A model generated the notes under the pieces. That model saw only the letters and a list, made by a program, of their open reading frames with translations. It was not told the origin of the DNA and searched no databases. 64,000 nucleotides of DNA from Actinoalloteichus hymeniacidonis (lineage in GTDB: Bacteria > Actinomycetota > Actinomycetes > Mycobacteriales > Pseudonocardiaceae), in the NCBI RefSeq assembly GCF_014203365.1, contig NZ_JACHIS010000001.1, positions 4,960,001 to 5,024,000 on the forward strand, given 5' to 3'. This document shows positions 17,728 to 26,613 of this stretch, in pieces; within the stretch, counting starts at the first letter, position 1; every line of letters starts with the position of its first letter. The position numbers and the translations under genes were made by a program.

Positions 17728-18914
17728 TGGCGGCCGACGACGATCTGGTGCTCGCCCCGCCGGAGCCGGTCGGGCCGATTCCTCCGGAGCGGGTCGCGGG
17801 CCTGATCCCGGTCTCCGAGGAAGACCGGCAGGCCGCCACCGCGCGCGCAGGCGAACTCGCCGACCGCCTCGCCGCACTGGATGTGCGCTCCCCCGGCTTC
17901 GGCGATGAACTGGAGCGGCTGCTGACGGTCGGCGAAGCGGACATGCGGATCGCCGCCAGTACGGCGGGCAGGCTCATCGACCGGTCGATGCAGGGGCTGT
18001 CCGATACCCGACTGGGCTCGGACACCAGTCAGGCCAAGCTCACCGACAGCCTGGCGGTGCTGCGCCGGAAGGTCGTCGAACTCGCTCCCGCCGACCCGGG
18101 ACAGCCGAGACGACGGTTGTTCGGGCTGTTCACCACGAGCCGAGATCACAACGCCCTGATCGCCCGCTACCGGGCGGCAGGCGAACCGATCAACGCCCTG
18201 ATAATGGAGCTGCGGGGCCGACAGGACATGTTGCGCCGCGACAATGCATCGCTCAAGGGCGAACGGCAGCGGTTGTGGGCGGCGATGGGCAGGCTGTCGG
18301 ACGCGGCCCTGTTCACCGAGGCGGTGGACGAGGCGGTGGAACGGCAGGCGGGTCTGCTGGAGCTGGTCGACCCGGAGCGGGTCACCGCGCTGCGCTCCGA
18401 CGTGCTGTTCCCGCTTCGGCGACGGCGTCAGGACATCCTCACCCAGCTCGCGGTGTTCGCGCAGGGCTACCTGGCGCTGGATCTGTTGCGGCGCACCAAC
18501 GACGAGCTGATCCGGGGCGTCGATCGGGCGGTCACCACCACCGTCGCGGCGCTGCGGATCGCGCTGGTGATCAGTGCCGCGCTGGCCAACCAACGCGACG
18601 TGCTCGACGAGGTCGACGCGCTGTCCTCGGTCACCGACGGCCTGTTGCGCTCCAACAGCGAGCTACTGGCCACCCAGGCCGAACAGGTTCGCCAGGCGGG
18701 CACCGATCCGACGATCGCCGTGTCGACGATCCGCGAGTCCTTCGATCGGATTCATCGGGCCATCGACGCCGTGGACGGCTTCCGGGCCTCGGCGGTGGAC
18801 TCGATGGCCACCACCGTCCAGGCGTTGTCCGAGGAGATCCGCCATTCCGAGGCATACCTGCGCCGCTCGCACGAGGCGGGTCTCGCCGAGGACACCCCTG
18901 AGGAGAGCCGATGA
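17727..18914 (+). CDS. TelA/KlaA-family toxic anion resistance protein
   Basis: The 395-residue, mostly helical cytoplasmic protein matches the TelA family (PF05816): a short N-terminal linker, then LADRLAALDVRSPGFGDELERLLTVGEADMRIAASTAGRLIDR, a central RYRAAGEPINALIMELRGRQDMLRRDNASLKGER helix, and TNDELIRGVDRAVTTTVAALRIALVISAALANQRDVLDEV. TelA proteins are linked to tellurite and cell-envelope stress resistance, with an unclear biochemical role. It is joined by a 1-base overlap to the gene before and a 4-base overlap (ATGA) to the gene after. TelA is commonly paired with XpaC, which is the fourth gene here. Confidence 0.88.
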   Translation: MAADDDLVLAPPEPVGPIPPERVAGLIPVSEEDRQAATARAGELADRLAALDVRSPGFGDELERLLTVGEADMRIAASTAGRLIDRSMQGLSDTRLGSDTSQAKLTDSLAVLRRKVVELAPADPGQPRRRLFGLFTTSRDHNALIARYRAAGEPINALIMELRGRQDMLRRDNASLKGERQRLWAAMGRLSDAALFTEAVDEAVERQAGLLELVDPERVTALRSDVLFPLRRRRQDILTQLAVFAQGYLALDLLRRTNDELIRGVDRAVTTTVAALRIALVISAALANQRDVLDEVDALSSVTDGLLRSNSELLATQAEQVRQAGTDPTIAVSTIRESFDRIHRAIDAVDGFRASAVDSMATTVQALSEEIRHSEAYLRRSHEAGLAEDTPEESR

Positions 18915-20527
18915 GGACGCCCACCATCGCCGTCGCCGCGCTGCTGTGCGTGGCGACGCTGGCCTCCTGTACCGGAGCGGATCCCGACACTCCGGAGACC
19001 ACGACGTTGCGCGTGTTGGCGGGCAGCGAGTTGGCCGATATGGAGTCGATCCTGCGACAGGCCGCAGCCGAGACGGGGGTGACGGTGGAGTTCGAGTTCA
19101 CCGGCACCCTGGAGGGCGCGGAGATCCTGGCCTCGGATTCGGTGCTGAATCACGCCTACGACGCGATCTGGTTCTCCTCCAACCGCTATCTGGAGGCGAT
19201 CCCCGACACGGCGGGTCTGTTGGGCGAACAGGTTCAGATCATGAGTTCCCCGGTGCTGCTGGCGCTGTCCACCCCGGTGGTCGAACGGCTGGGCTGGGTG
19301 GGCGAACCGGTGGACTGGCGGCGGATCGGCGAGGCCGCAGGCGCGGGCGATTTCACCTACGGGATGACCGATCCATCGGCGTCGAACTCCGGGTTCTCGG
19401 CGCTGGTCGCGGTGTCCTCCGCACTGGCCGACACCGGTAGTGCGGTGGATGCCGAGCAGGTTCGCCGGATCACCCCGGAGCTGACGGAGTTCTTCCGGGG
19501 TCAGACGGTGTCCGCTGGCTCGTCCCGCTGGTTGACCGGGGCGTTCACCTCGCGTGCCAGTGGCGAGGAACCGGGCGACGTGGTGGACGGACTGATCAAC
19601 TACGAGTCCGAGCTGCTGGCGTTGGCGGACGACCCGGCGCTGCCCGACCCGCTGACCCTGCTCTATCCCACCGACGGCGTCGTCACCGCCGACTATCCAC
19701 TCACCCTGTTGGCGGACTCGGACGACGAGGCCCGCGCCGCGCACGGCAGGCTGAGCGAGTACCTCCGGCAACCGGAGGTCCAGCGGTCGATCATGGAGAC
19801 CACTCGCCGCCGCCCGGTGGTGCCGGGCGTGGAGTTGTCCGAGGAGTTCGGCGACACCGAGTTGCTGGAACTCCCGTTCCCGGCCACCGACGACTCGGTG
19901 GACGCGCTGTTGTCGGCCTACTTCAACGAGATCCGACGCCCTTCGCGAACCGTGTACGTCCTGGACACCTCCGGCTCGATGGCGGGCGAGCGCATCGAGG
20001 CGCTGCGCACGGCGCTGACCGACCTCACCGGCGGGGACCGGTCGACGCTCGGGCGATATCGGGGCGTTCGGGGCCGGGAGGAGGTCACCCTGCTGCCGTT
20101 CACGGCGAGACCTGCGCCGCCGCAGACGTTCACGGTGCCCGAGTCCGAGCCTGCGGCGGAGTTGGCCAGGATCGCCGAGGCCGCCGATGGGTTGACGGCG
20201 ACGGGCAGCACGGCGATCTACGACAGTCTGCTGGCGGCCTACCGCCTCGCGGGCGAAGCCGACGAGGCCGACCCGGACCGGTTCACCTCCATCGTGCTGA
20301 TGACCGACGGGGACAACGCCGAGGGCGCGGATCTCGCCGCCTTCCAAGCCGAGCACGCGGACTTCCCTGCGGCGTGGCGCGACATTCCGGTGTTCACCGT
20401 TCCGCTGGGCGAGGGCGACCGCGAGGAGATGGCCGAGGTGGCGGACTCGACCGGCGGCGCGATGTTCGATCCGGGCGACGGCGTCGACCTGGCCAGCGTC
20501 TTCGACGAGATTCGCGGGTATCAATGA
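18911..20527 (+). CDS. lipoprotein with binding-protein and VWA domains
   Basis: The 538-residue lipoprotein has a signal with lipobox LASC (Cys20). Residues 32-325 look like a type II periplasmic binding protein (TLRVLAGSELADMESILRQAAAETGVTVEFEFTG, DAIWFSSNRYLEA, DPSASNSGFSAL). Residues 345-535 form a von Willebrand A domain with an intact MIDAS: D352-T-S354-G-S356, a TGSTAIYDS loop and MTDGDN. This fusion would put a metal-dependent protein-binding module next to a ligand-binding module on the outer face of the membrane. Both overlaps are 4 bp, so it is translated with TelA and the XpaC-like protein. Confidence 0.88.
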   Translation: MRTPTIAVAALLCVATLASCTGADPDTPETTTLRVLAGSELADMESILRQAAAETGVTVEFEFTGTLEGAEILASDSVLNHAYDAIWFSSNRYLEAIPDTAGLLGEQVQIMSSPVLLALSTPVVERLGWVGEPVDWRRIGEAAGAGDFTYGMTDPSASNSGFSALVAVSSALADTGSAVDAEQVRRITPELTEFFRGQTVSAGSSRWLTGAFTSRASGEEPGDVVDGLINYESELLALADDPALPDPLTLLYPTDGVVTADYPLTLLADSDDEARAAHGRLSEYLRQPEVQRSIMETTRRRPVVPGVELSEEFGDTELLELPFPATDDSVDALLSAYFNEIRRPSRTVYVLDTSGSMAGERIEALRTALTDLTGGDRSTLGRYRGVRGREEVTLLPFTARPAPPQTFTVPESEPAAELARIAEAADGLTATGSTAIYDSLLAAYRLAGEADEADPDRFTSIVLMTDGDNAEGADLAAFQAEHADFPAAWRDIPVFTVPLGEGDREEMAEVADSTGGAMFDPGDGVDLASVFDEIRGYQ

Positions 20528-21132
20528 TCAAGCGGCTGTGGCGGTATCTGGGCTCGACGAAGAACCTGGTCGGGTCGGCGGCGGGCCTGGTGGGCATGCT
20601 GCTGTACCTGACGGATCTGGCCGGGGTGTACTGGCTGCCGGTGACCGCGGGTCTCTACGCGGTGGGTGCGTTGGCCGCGCCGCCCGAGCGGGTCACGCTG
20701 ATCCCGGCCGATCCGGAGGCCGAGGTGGGCGGATTGCGGTCCGATCTGGACAGTCTGCTGGCCCAGGTGGACGCGCAACACGATCGGATGCCGGGTGACA
20801 CGGTGGCCAGGGTGCACGAGATCGCGGAGATCCTCGCCGGCGTGATGGAGCGGCCGACGCAGCTTGCCGCCGATCCGGAGATCCGGCACGAGATCACCAG
20901 GATCGCGCGACTGGATCTACCACAGTCGGTGCAGATCTATCTGAACCTGCCGAGGTGGTTCGCCGTCACCGCTCACCCCGGAGGCGAGCGCTCGGCGACC
21001 GACGAACTCCTGACCCAGCTGGATCTGTTGTCGAGCTCGGCGCGCCAGGCCGCCGAGAGGTTCTACGCGAACGACGTGCGTGAGCAGCAGGACCTCTCGC
21101 GCTATCTGGATGAGCGCGACCGGGAGCGTTGA
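20524..21132 (+). CDS. XpaC-like membrane protein
   Basis: The 202-residue protein overlaps the VWA gene by 4 bp. It has two membrane helices (about residues 13-33 and 35-52) followed by a long charged helical cytoplasmic part (EVGGLRSDLDSLLAQVDAQHDRMPGDTVARVHEIAEILAGVMERP and SATDELLTQLDLLSSSARQAAERFYANDVREQQDLSRYLDERDRER). Length, topology and the operon with TelA match XpaC proteins of Firmicutes; sequence similarity is inferred by eye. It probably anchors TelA at the membrane. Confidence 0.7.
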   Translation: MIKRLWRYLGSTKNLVGSAAGLVGMLLYLTDLAGVYWLPVTAGLYAVGALAAPPERVTLIPADPEAEVGGLRSDLDSLLAQVDAQHDRMPGDTVARVHEIAEILAGVMERPTQLAADPEIRHEITRIARLDLPQSVQIYLNLPRWFAVTAHPGGERSATDELLTQLDLLSSSARQAAERFYANDVREQQDLSRYLDERDRER

Positions 21133-21246
21133 GGCGTCCGGTTCGCCGTCGGGCCTGCTTCGGCTGGCACCGAGGATCGGTGGATCACCCACGGTGTTCC
21201 GCTAATTACGGTGCGGGGTGCCACCACGGGCGAATACGCTGGTGGC

Positions 21247-22026
21247 ATGGCGATGTCCCGCCCCGGCGAACCGACGGCGCTCTCGTCGTCGACCGATCCG
21301 GATGTCGCCGACGTGGACGCCGGCCGCACCTCGGCCGCCTGGGAACGACACGTCGCGACGCTGCCGCTGCGCCGGTCCGATTACGAGGCGATGCGGGCCC
21401 GCCGTCGGCGCCGCTACGAACGCATCGCGCGCGGCTGGGCGGCAGGCGAGATTCCCAGGCAGTGGTCGGGTCCGGTGCCGTTCGAGGCCGAGGCCACCCG
21501 GGTCGTCGATGTCGCGCTGGTCTTGTTCCCCGCGCTGCTGCAGTCCCCCGGTTACGCGCGCGAGCTGTTCACCGTCGATGGCCGGGGCTCCGGCGAGTTG
21601 GCCGCCGATCTCGATACCCGGCTCGCCAGACAGGCGATCCTGACCCGCGAGCGCGGCCCCGTGGAGTTCGAGGCGTTCATCGACGAGCCGGTGTTGCTCC
21701 GGCCGATCGGCGGACCGGTCGTGATGGTCGAGCAGTTGCGCCATGTGTTGACGATGTCCCGGCTGCCGAATGTGTGCGTGCGGATAATTCCGACCAGCGC
21801 GGGTGGTCGGGTTCGCCTCGAAGGCGGGTTCCAGGCCTTGGAGTTCCCGCTGCGGTCGACGGTCGTGCATCTGGAGCACGGCAGGCTGCGTGGCTCCTTC
21901 GATCGGGACGAGGACACCGCTGTCTTCACCGAGATGATCCGGACGCTCGCTGGGAGCGCGTTGTCGCCCGCAGATTCGGCCACGCTGCTCGCCCGGCTGA
22001 TCTCCGAGTTGGAGGCACGGTTCTGA
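21247..22026 (+). CDS. DUF5753 protein lacking the HTH domain
   Basis: The 259-residue protein (ATG 21247) carries the DUF5753 core: FEAEATRVVDVALVLFPALLQSPGYARELF, LARQAILTRERGPVEFEAFIDEPVLLRPIGGPVVMVEQLRHVLTMSRLPNVCVRIIP and a terminal helix. In most relatives an XRE-type helix-turn-helix precedes this domain; here the first 75 residues instead read WERHVATLPLRRSDYEAMRARRRRRYERIARGW, a basic helical segment with no HTH. No DUF397 partner is adjacent. It could act as a ligand-binding partner for an XRE regulator encoded elsewhere, such as the one at 54071. Confidence 0.75.
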   Translation: MAMSRPGEPTALSSSTDPDVADVDAGRTSAAWERHVATLPLRRSDYEAMRARRRRRYERIARGWAAGEIPRQWSGPVPFEAEATRVVDVALVLFPALLQSPGYARELFTVDGRGSGELAADLDTRLARQAILTRERGPVEFEAFIDEPVLLRPIGGPVVMVEQLRHVLTMSRLPNVCVRIIPTSAGGRVRLEGGFQALEFPLRSTVVHLEHGRLRGSFDRDEDTAVFTEMIRTLAGSALSPADSATLLARLISELEARF

Positions 22027-22218
22027 TCCGCCTCGGTTGTTGACCGGGTTTCGCGTTTCGAATCGGCGCCTCCGGCCTGGGCGGCAATGCGCGTTGCATG
22101 GTCGCCGAATGACGTTCCGGGACACAGTGGACTGTTTCTTTCGGCGCGTTACCCGACTGGCGAATGCCCTTCTGGGGCAACCATTCCCGTCCTGCGTTCA
22201 CTCAATGCGGTCAGAATC

Positions 22219-22228
22219 GGTCCAGACC
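22219..22228. promoter_or_regulatory. dre-like/chitinase-type operator
   Basis: GGTCCAGACC, about 100 bp before the AA10-like gene, matches the core of Streptomyces chitinase promoter repeats and differs by one base from the DasR core GGTCTAGACC. The other 290 bp of this gap (22027-22323) show nothing else I can name. The match is direct; DasR control is inferred. Confidence 0.5.
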
Positions 22229-22323
22229 CTGTCACCTGCTCCGTCTTGGCCTTAACTTCGAAAAGGAAGATCACCGCGCGTCTGCATCCCGATGGATCTC
22301 CAGCCAGGGAAGGGAACGACACC

Positions 22324-23376
22324 GTGAGCTCCAGCATTCTCGAGATCGTGGCACCGCATTCACTGGGGGCGGCCGCAGTCGTCCGGTCGGATGGCGACCT
22401 TGCGCTTCATGGAATCCTCTTGGAGTGGACGGTGGGCGCCAATAGCGGGGGCGAATGGCCGCCGCCTGCGGACTGGAACGACGGCGATGCCGCCTATCCC
22501 CACTTCTACGAGGTGTGGCTCAACGGCGGGCGGATCAAGCAGACCGTCGGGCTGTTCTGGCCCGCCGAGGCGCCGGGCTGGATCCTGGCCCGTTCGCACT
22601 GGGTGTGTCTGGGCACCGAACCCGATCTGGAGTACCGGGTGAAGATCCGGGCCAAGCTGGACAACGGTTCCTGGAGTGAGTTCAGCAACGAGATCGTCGT
22701 CGACACGGGTTCTCCCCGCCCCTACACCTCGGTGGGCCCCGCCACGGGACCGTCGCGGGATCCGGCGGCGGGTCTGCGGCACGGCAGCCTCAGCCACCCC
22801 GCGAGCCGGGCGGTGTTGGCGATCCGCGACGACGATCCCGCCGATATCTGCATCCAGGCCAGGAAACTCAACACCAGCGCCACCTGGCAGGAGGTCGCGC
22901 CGCCCGCAGCCGCGATGCTGGCCGATCCACCGTGGAACGGCTCCTACCTGGAGTACCGCAAGTTCTTCCGAGGCCAGGATGTGGCCTCGGCGGGCAATCC
23001 GGCCTTCTCCGGTCTCGATCTGGTCGGCGAGTGGCCGACGACCATCCTGTCCGCCGCCGACACCGAGCATGCCTTCTCCTACACCTACAACGCCCACCAC
23101 GTCGACCCGACCTGGACCCACCAGTGGTTCATCACCAAGGACGACTGGGATCCGGATGGCGTGTTGTCCTGGGACGATCTGGAGCCGGTGCCGTTCATGA
23201 CCGAGATCCACGGCGATCCCGGGATCACCAATTACTGCACCGAGGCGATCCCGAGGACCAAACACGGCAGGCACATGGTCGTCAACGTCTGGGGCGGCCA
23301 TGGCGGCCCTCGACTGCCGGATGGCACCTTGGCGGGTGAGTTCTTCGTGTCCTGTTCGGACGTGGAGTTCGTCTGA
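22324..23376 (+). CDS. FnIII-like + AA10-like lytic polysaccharide monooxygenase with internal His brace
   Basis: The 350-residue protein starts at GTG 22324, preceded by AAGGGAA. Residues about 8-140 resemble an FnIII-type sandwich (HGILLEWTVGA, FYEVWLNGG, YRVKIRAKLDNGSWSEFSNEIVVD). Residues 153-350 match AA10 oxygenases: HGSLSHPASRA at H153, AHH at 258-259, TWTHQWFITKDDWDPDG, LSWDDLEPVPF, and a final EFFVSCSDVEF with the axial Phe and a disulphide Cys. In known LPMOs the first His must be the N-terminal residue of the mature enzyme, but here it is internal and I find no signal peptide. Either proteolysis exposes H153 or the domain is not a standard LPMO. Confidence 0.8.
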   Translation: MSSSILEIVAPHSLGAAAVVRSDGDLALHGILLEWTVGANSGGEWPPPADWNDGDAAYPHFYEVWLNGGRIKQTVGLFWPAEAPGWILARSHWVCLGTEPDLEYRVKIRAKLDNGSWSEFSNEIVVDTGSPRPYTSVGPATGPSRDPAAGLRHGSLSHPASRAVLAIRDDDPADICIQARKLNTSATWQEVAPPAAAMLADPPWNGSYLEYRKFFRGQDVASAGNPAFSGLDLVGEWPTTILSAADTEHAFSYTYNAHHVDPTWTHQWFITKDDWDPDGVLSWDDLEPVPFMTEIHGDPGITNYCTEAIPRTKHGRHMVVNVWGGHGGPRLPDGTLAGEFFVSCSDVEFV

Positions 23377-23395
23377 GCCCGCTCGTCCTGCCCGG

Positions 23396-24280
23396 TCAGG
23401 CCGCCAGGAGTGCGCCGAGGTCGACGCCGAGTTCCGGGGCACAGTGCGCGAGGAAGGCCAGCCACAGACAACCGGTTCTGGCCCGGACCCATCCCAGGAA
23501 CAGCCCGGCGATTCCGGTTGCGACGATGGCGCCGAGGTTGACCGCCACGCCATTCACGGGGTCGAAGAGGACCCCGTGGCCGAGCCCGAAACCGATGCTC
23601 GTCAGTACCAGCCCCATTCCGGCCGGGGCCCCGAAGAAGCGCCACGGGGTGCCGAAAGCGCGATCGAGTACGGCGAGCATCGCGCCGCGCCAGATCAGTT
23701 CCTCGGTCAGGTTCGGCACCGTCGCGTCGAAGAGCAGGCGTTCGGCGTTGGGCACCGCCACGGAGCCGGGCGCGAGGATGGCGCTGAGAATCGTCATACC
23801 GGCCACCACCACGAAGATCCCGATGATGGGCGGGAGCGCCGAGCGCAGCGAGCCGGGTTCTGGTCGCCACCGGAGTCCCGCCTCGGTGCTCGCCCAGCGT
23901 CGCAGCATGATGAACAGCACGCCGACCCAGACGAGGTCTAGGAGTTTGCCCTGCCAGTTCCATTCCAGGTCGGCGAACACCCCCATCCTGGGCATCGAGA
24001 CCGACAGCGCGGTCAGCACCAGGAACACCCCGGCGACGGAGGAGGCGCGCAGAGCTCCGGGCGTGCGAAGCCCCGCTACCAGCACGATCGGCGCCAGTAG
24101 GGCGAGCATCAACAGCGCCCACACCGAGGCGGCCGATAGTTCACGCCAGGCTGTCTCGGGGCCGACGACCGCGACGGCGAGGCCGCCAACGGCAAGGATC
24201 GGGGCCAACGTGGGCAGGACCCAACGGGCGGTATCGACCGGTCCGATCGCAGGTTCGCCGTAGGGAGACGGTGTGGTCAT
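23396..24280 (-). CDS. CPBP-family intramembrane protease 1
   Basis: The 294-residue protein (ATG 24280) has about eight membrane segments. The CPBP (Rce1-like) catalytic motifs are E193-E194-L-I-W-R198, then FGLGHG and FLAH with the second and third histidine elements. Members cleave prenylated or other membrane substrates or act in bacteriocin self-immunity; none can be chosen here. It ends 19 bp from the stop of the convergent AA10-like gene. Confidence 0.85.
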   Translation of the reverse strand: MTTPSPYGEPAIGPVDTARWVLPTLAPILAVGGLAVAVVGPETAWRELSAASVWALLMLALLAPIVLVAGLRTPGALRASSVAGVFLVLTALSVSMPRMGVFADLEWNWQGKLLDLVWVGVLFIMLRRWASTEAGLRWRPEPGSLRSALPPIIGIFVVVAGMTILSAILAPGSVAVPNAERLLFDATVPNLTEELIWRGAMLAVLDRAFGTPWRFFGAPAGMGLVLTSIGFGLGHGVLFDPVNGVAVNLGAIVATGIAGLFLGWVRARTGCLWLAFLAHCAPELGVDLGALLAA

Positions 24281-24456
24281 ATCGGAAATCAGATCAGGAA
24301 CGCCTCCGATGTCCGGTATGCCGGTTGTTCGACCCTCTTCGCTCGGCGGGTCGTCGGGGTCACGCCATCGGTGCAGCTTGACCCGAACTCCGGTTGAGGT
24401 TGCAGGATCGATGGCGACCGACACACCGACTTCCCGCGATCGATCGAGGAACGTCC

Positions 24457-25434
24457 ATGTATGCGATACGACTGCTCGAGTTCGGCCCCGCCGAGAATCT
24501 GCGTTATCTCCAGGTGCCGGACCCGATTCCGGCCCGGGGACAGGTACGCATCGCCGTCGCCGCCGCCGGAGTGCACCTGATCCATACCCGGCTGCGCACC
24601 GGCAGCACGGTGGGTCCGAACACGTGGACGACTCCGACGACGCCGGGCAGCCAGGTGGCCGGGGTGGTCGACCAGGTCGGCCCCGGGGTGGCGGAGTCCT
24701 GGCTCGGCCAGCGTGTCGCGGCGAATGCAACGGGCCGCGAGGGCGGCTATGCCGAGTTGGCCATCGCCGAGGCCGATTCGCTGCATTCGCTGCCCGCGCA
24801 ACTCTCCGCAGAGGCGGCGGTGGCGATGCTCGGCAGCGGTGGGACCGCGCGCGGGATCATCGACTTCGCCGAGTTCACCGACGAGGATGTCGTACTGATC
24901 ACCTCGGCGGCGGGCGGGATGGGCAGTCTGTTCGTCCAAGCCGCGGTCGCGGCGGGGGCCACTGCGGTCGGGATCGCGGGCGGAGCGGCGAAGGTGCAGC
25001 GGGTGCGCACGCTCGGGGCCGAGGTGGCCGTGGACTACCTGCTCGACGACTGGCCACAGCGCGTTCGGGCGGAGCTCGCGGGCCGGGAGGTCACGGTGGT
25101 CCTCGATGGGACCGGCGGCGACATCGGTCGGGCCGCACTGGAACTGCTCGGTGTCGGCGGCAGGATGCTGCTGCACGGGATGGCCTCGGGCGCCCCCACC
25201 GAGCTCAGCACGGCCGACCTGGCGAACCGAAGCCTCACCGCCAGTTGGGTGCTCGGACCCCAGCTGACCAGGAAGGCGGGCAGCTGGGAGCGGTTGTCCG
25301 CGTTGGCGCTGGCCGACGCCGCCGAGGGCCGACTCACCCCGACGATCAGTGGTTTCCCGTTGTCCCAGGCGGCGGAGGCCCATCGCGCCCTGGAGAACCG
25401 GGAGACCGTCGGAGCGGTCGTGCTGACCGTCTGA
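24457..25434 (+). CDS. NADPH:quinone-oxidoreductase-like zinc-free MDR enzyme
   Basis: The 325-residue protein (ATG 24457, CGAGGAA upstream) has the medium-chain dehydrogenase layout: GroES-like N-terminal half (VPDPIPARGQVRIAVAAAGVHLIH) and a Rossmann half with ITSAAGGMGSLFVQAA, the GxGxxG-type nucleotide motif. The zinc-binding cysteines of alcohol dehydrogenases are absent, which places it with quinone oxidoreductases or enoyl reductases. Physiological substrate is unknown. It is probably transcribed alone. Confidence 0.88.
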   Translation: MYAIRLLEFGPAENLRYLQVPDPIPARGQVRIAVAAAGVHLIHTRLRTGSTVGPNTWTTPTTPGSQVAGVVDQVGPGVAESWLGQRVAANATGREGGYAELAIAEADSLHSLPAQLSAEAAVAMLGSGGTARGIIDFAEFTDEDVVLITSAAGGMGSLFVQAAVAAGATAVGIAGGAAKVQRVRTLGAEVAVDYLLDDWPQRVRAELAGREVTVVLDGTGGDIGRAALELLGVGGRMLLHGMASGAPTELSTADLANRSLTASWVLGPQLTRKAGSWERLSALALADAAEGRLTPTISGFPLSQAAEAHRALENRETVGAVVLTV

Positions 25435-25667
25435 TTCCCCTTCGCCGTGACGGCGGGCAACTGCGGAGTGTCGAGCAGGCATTGCATTCGGCCACAACTG
25501 ACATGATCATGGAAATCGGCGGGATTCCGGCCCCTCGGCGGGAATGGCCGCCCGTCGATTCTCCGGTTCGGGGTGGATTCCCTGACGCTATCGTCGGTAC
25601 CGGAGCCTCGGTGATCTTGCAGGGGCCGAGTTTCCCGATCCCGAGCGCATCGAAAGTAGGCCGCGCG

Positions 25668-26570
25668 ATGTCCGAATCACCGTTGCACCGGCCGACACCC
25701 ACCCGGATCGTCGAGCTGCCGACGGCCGAGGCGGTCCGCCTGCGGTGTGTTCGGCTGCTGGGTCCGTGCGAGATCCTCGGGGATCGGTCCATGCCGCACG
25801 GCGAGGCTCTGGTGCTGGAGCTCGCCGCCCGCGATGGTGCGCTCTGGATCGCCAAGACCTCGCGCCAAGCCGTTCACTATGAGCGGGAGAAGGCCGCGTT
25901 GCGGGATTGGGCACCGACGCTCGGCGATCGGGCTCCCCAGCTCGTGCATGTCGACGACGAGGCCCAGCTGTTGGTGATGACCAGGGTTCCCGGTGCCTCG
26001 GCGCCGACCGAGGCGGGCGAACAGGACCCCGCGATCCACCGCCAGGCAGGCGAGTTGGCCCGCGGACTGCATGATTGCGTGCCGCCGTACACCGACCCGG
26101 CACCGTCCGCGCGGCTGGTGGCCAAGTTGGATCGCTGGATCGCCATCGGTGTCCGGGCCGGTCTGCTGAGCAGCGCCGAGATCGACTTCGCGGTGCGCCG
26201 GGTCGGCGAGCTGGTCGCCCTCGGGCCTGCGGTGACGGTGGCCTCGCACCTCGATTTCCAGCCGAGGAATTGGCTGGTGGACGCGAGCGGAACGCTGCGG
26301 CTGATCGATTTCGGCCGGGCCGGGCGAGATCGTTGGCTGGCGGACACGGAGCGGATGCTGCCTCGATACTGGCGGGATCGGCCCGAGCTGGCCGCAGCCT
26401 TCTTCACGGGTTACGGGCGGACGCCGACCGATGCCGAGCTGCACGCGCAACGCTGCCAGCACGCCTATGGCGCGTTGTCGACCATCGTGTGGGCGCACCA
26501 GCATGACGACCCGGGTTTCCTCGCGGAGGGCAGGGCGCAACTGGCCGAGCAGATGGCGGCCGCCGACTGA
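25668..26570 (+). CDS. aminoglycoside-phosphotransferase-fold kinase
   Basis: The 300-residue protein (ATG 25668) has the APH fold: lysine of the ATP site in WIAKTS, ALRDWAP helix, hinge LVMTRVPG, the catalytic loop SHLDFQPRNWLVD (HxDxxxxN, here with Asp and Asn in place) and the metal motif LIDFGRAGRD. Substrate is unknown; relatives phosphorylate aminoglycosides, macrolides, choline or homoserine. There is no resistance context, so a metabolic or self-protection role cannot be separated. Confidence 0.85.
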   Translation: MSESPLHRPTPTRIVELPTAEAVRLRCVRLLGPCEILGDRSMPHGEALVLELAARDGALWIAKTSRQAVHYEREKAALRDWAPTLGDRAPQLVHVDDEAQLLVMTRVPGASAPTEAGEQDPAIHRQAGELARGLHDCVPPYTDPAPSARLVAKLDRWIAIGVRAGLLSSAEIDFAVRRVGELVALGPAVTVASHLDFQPRNWLVDASGTLRLIDFGRAGRDRWLADTERMLPRYWRDRPELAAAFFTGYGRTPTDAELHAQRCQHAYGALSTIVWAHQHDDPGFLAEGRAQLAEQMAAAD

Positions 26571-26613
26571 CGCGGGCCGACGCAAACAGGCGATCCGGCG
26601 AGCGCGGTCGGGC

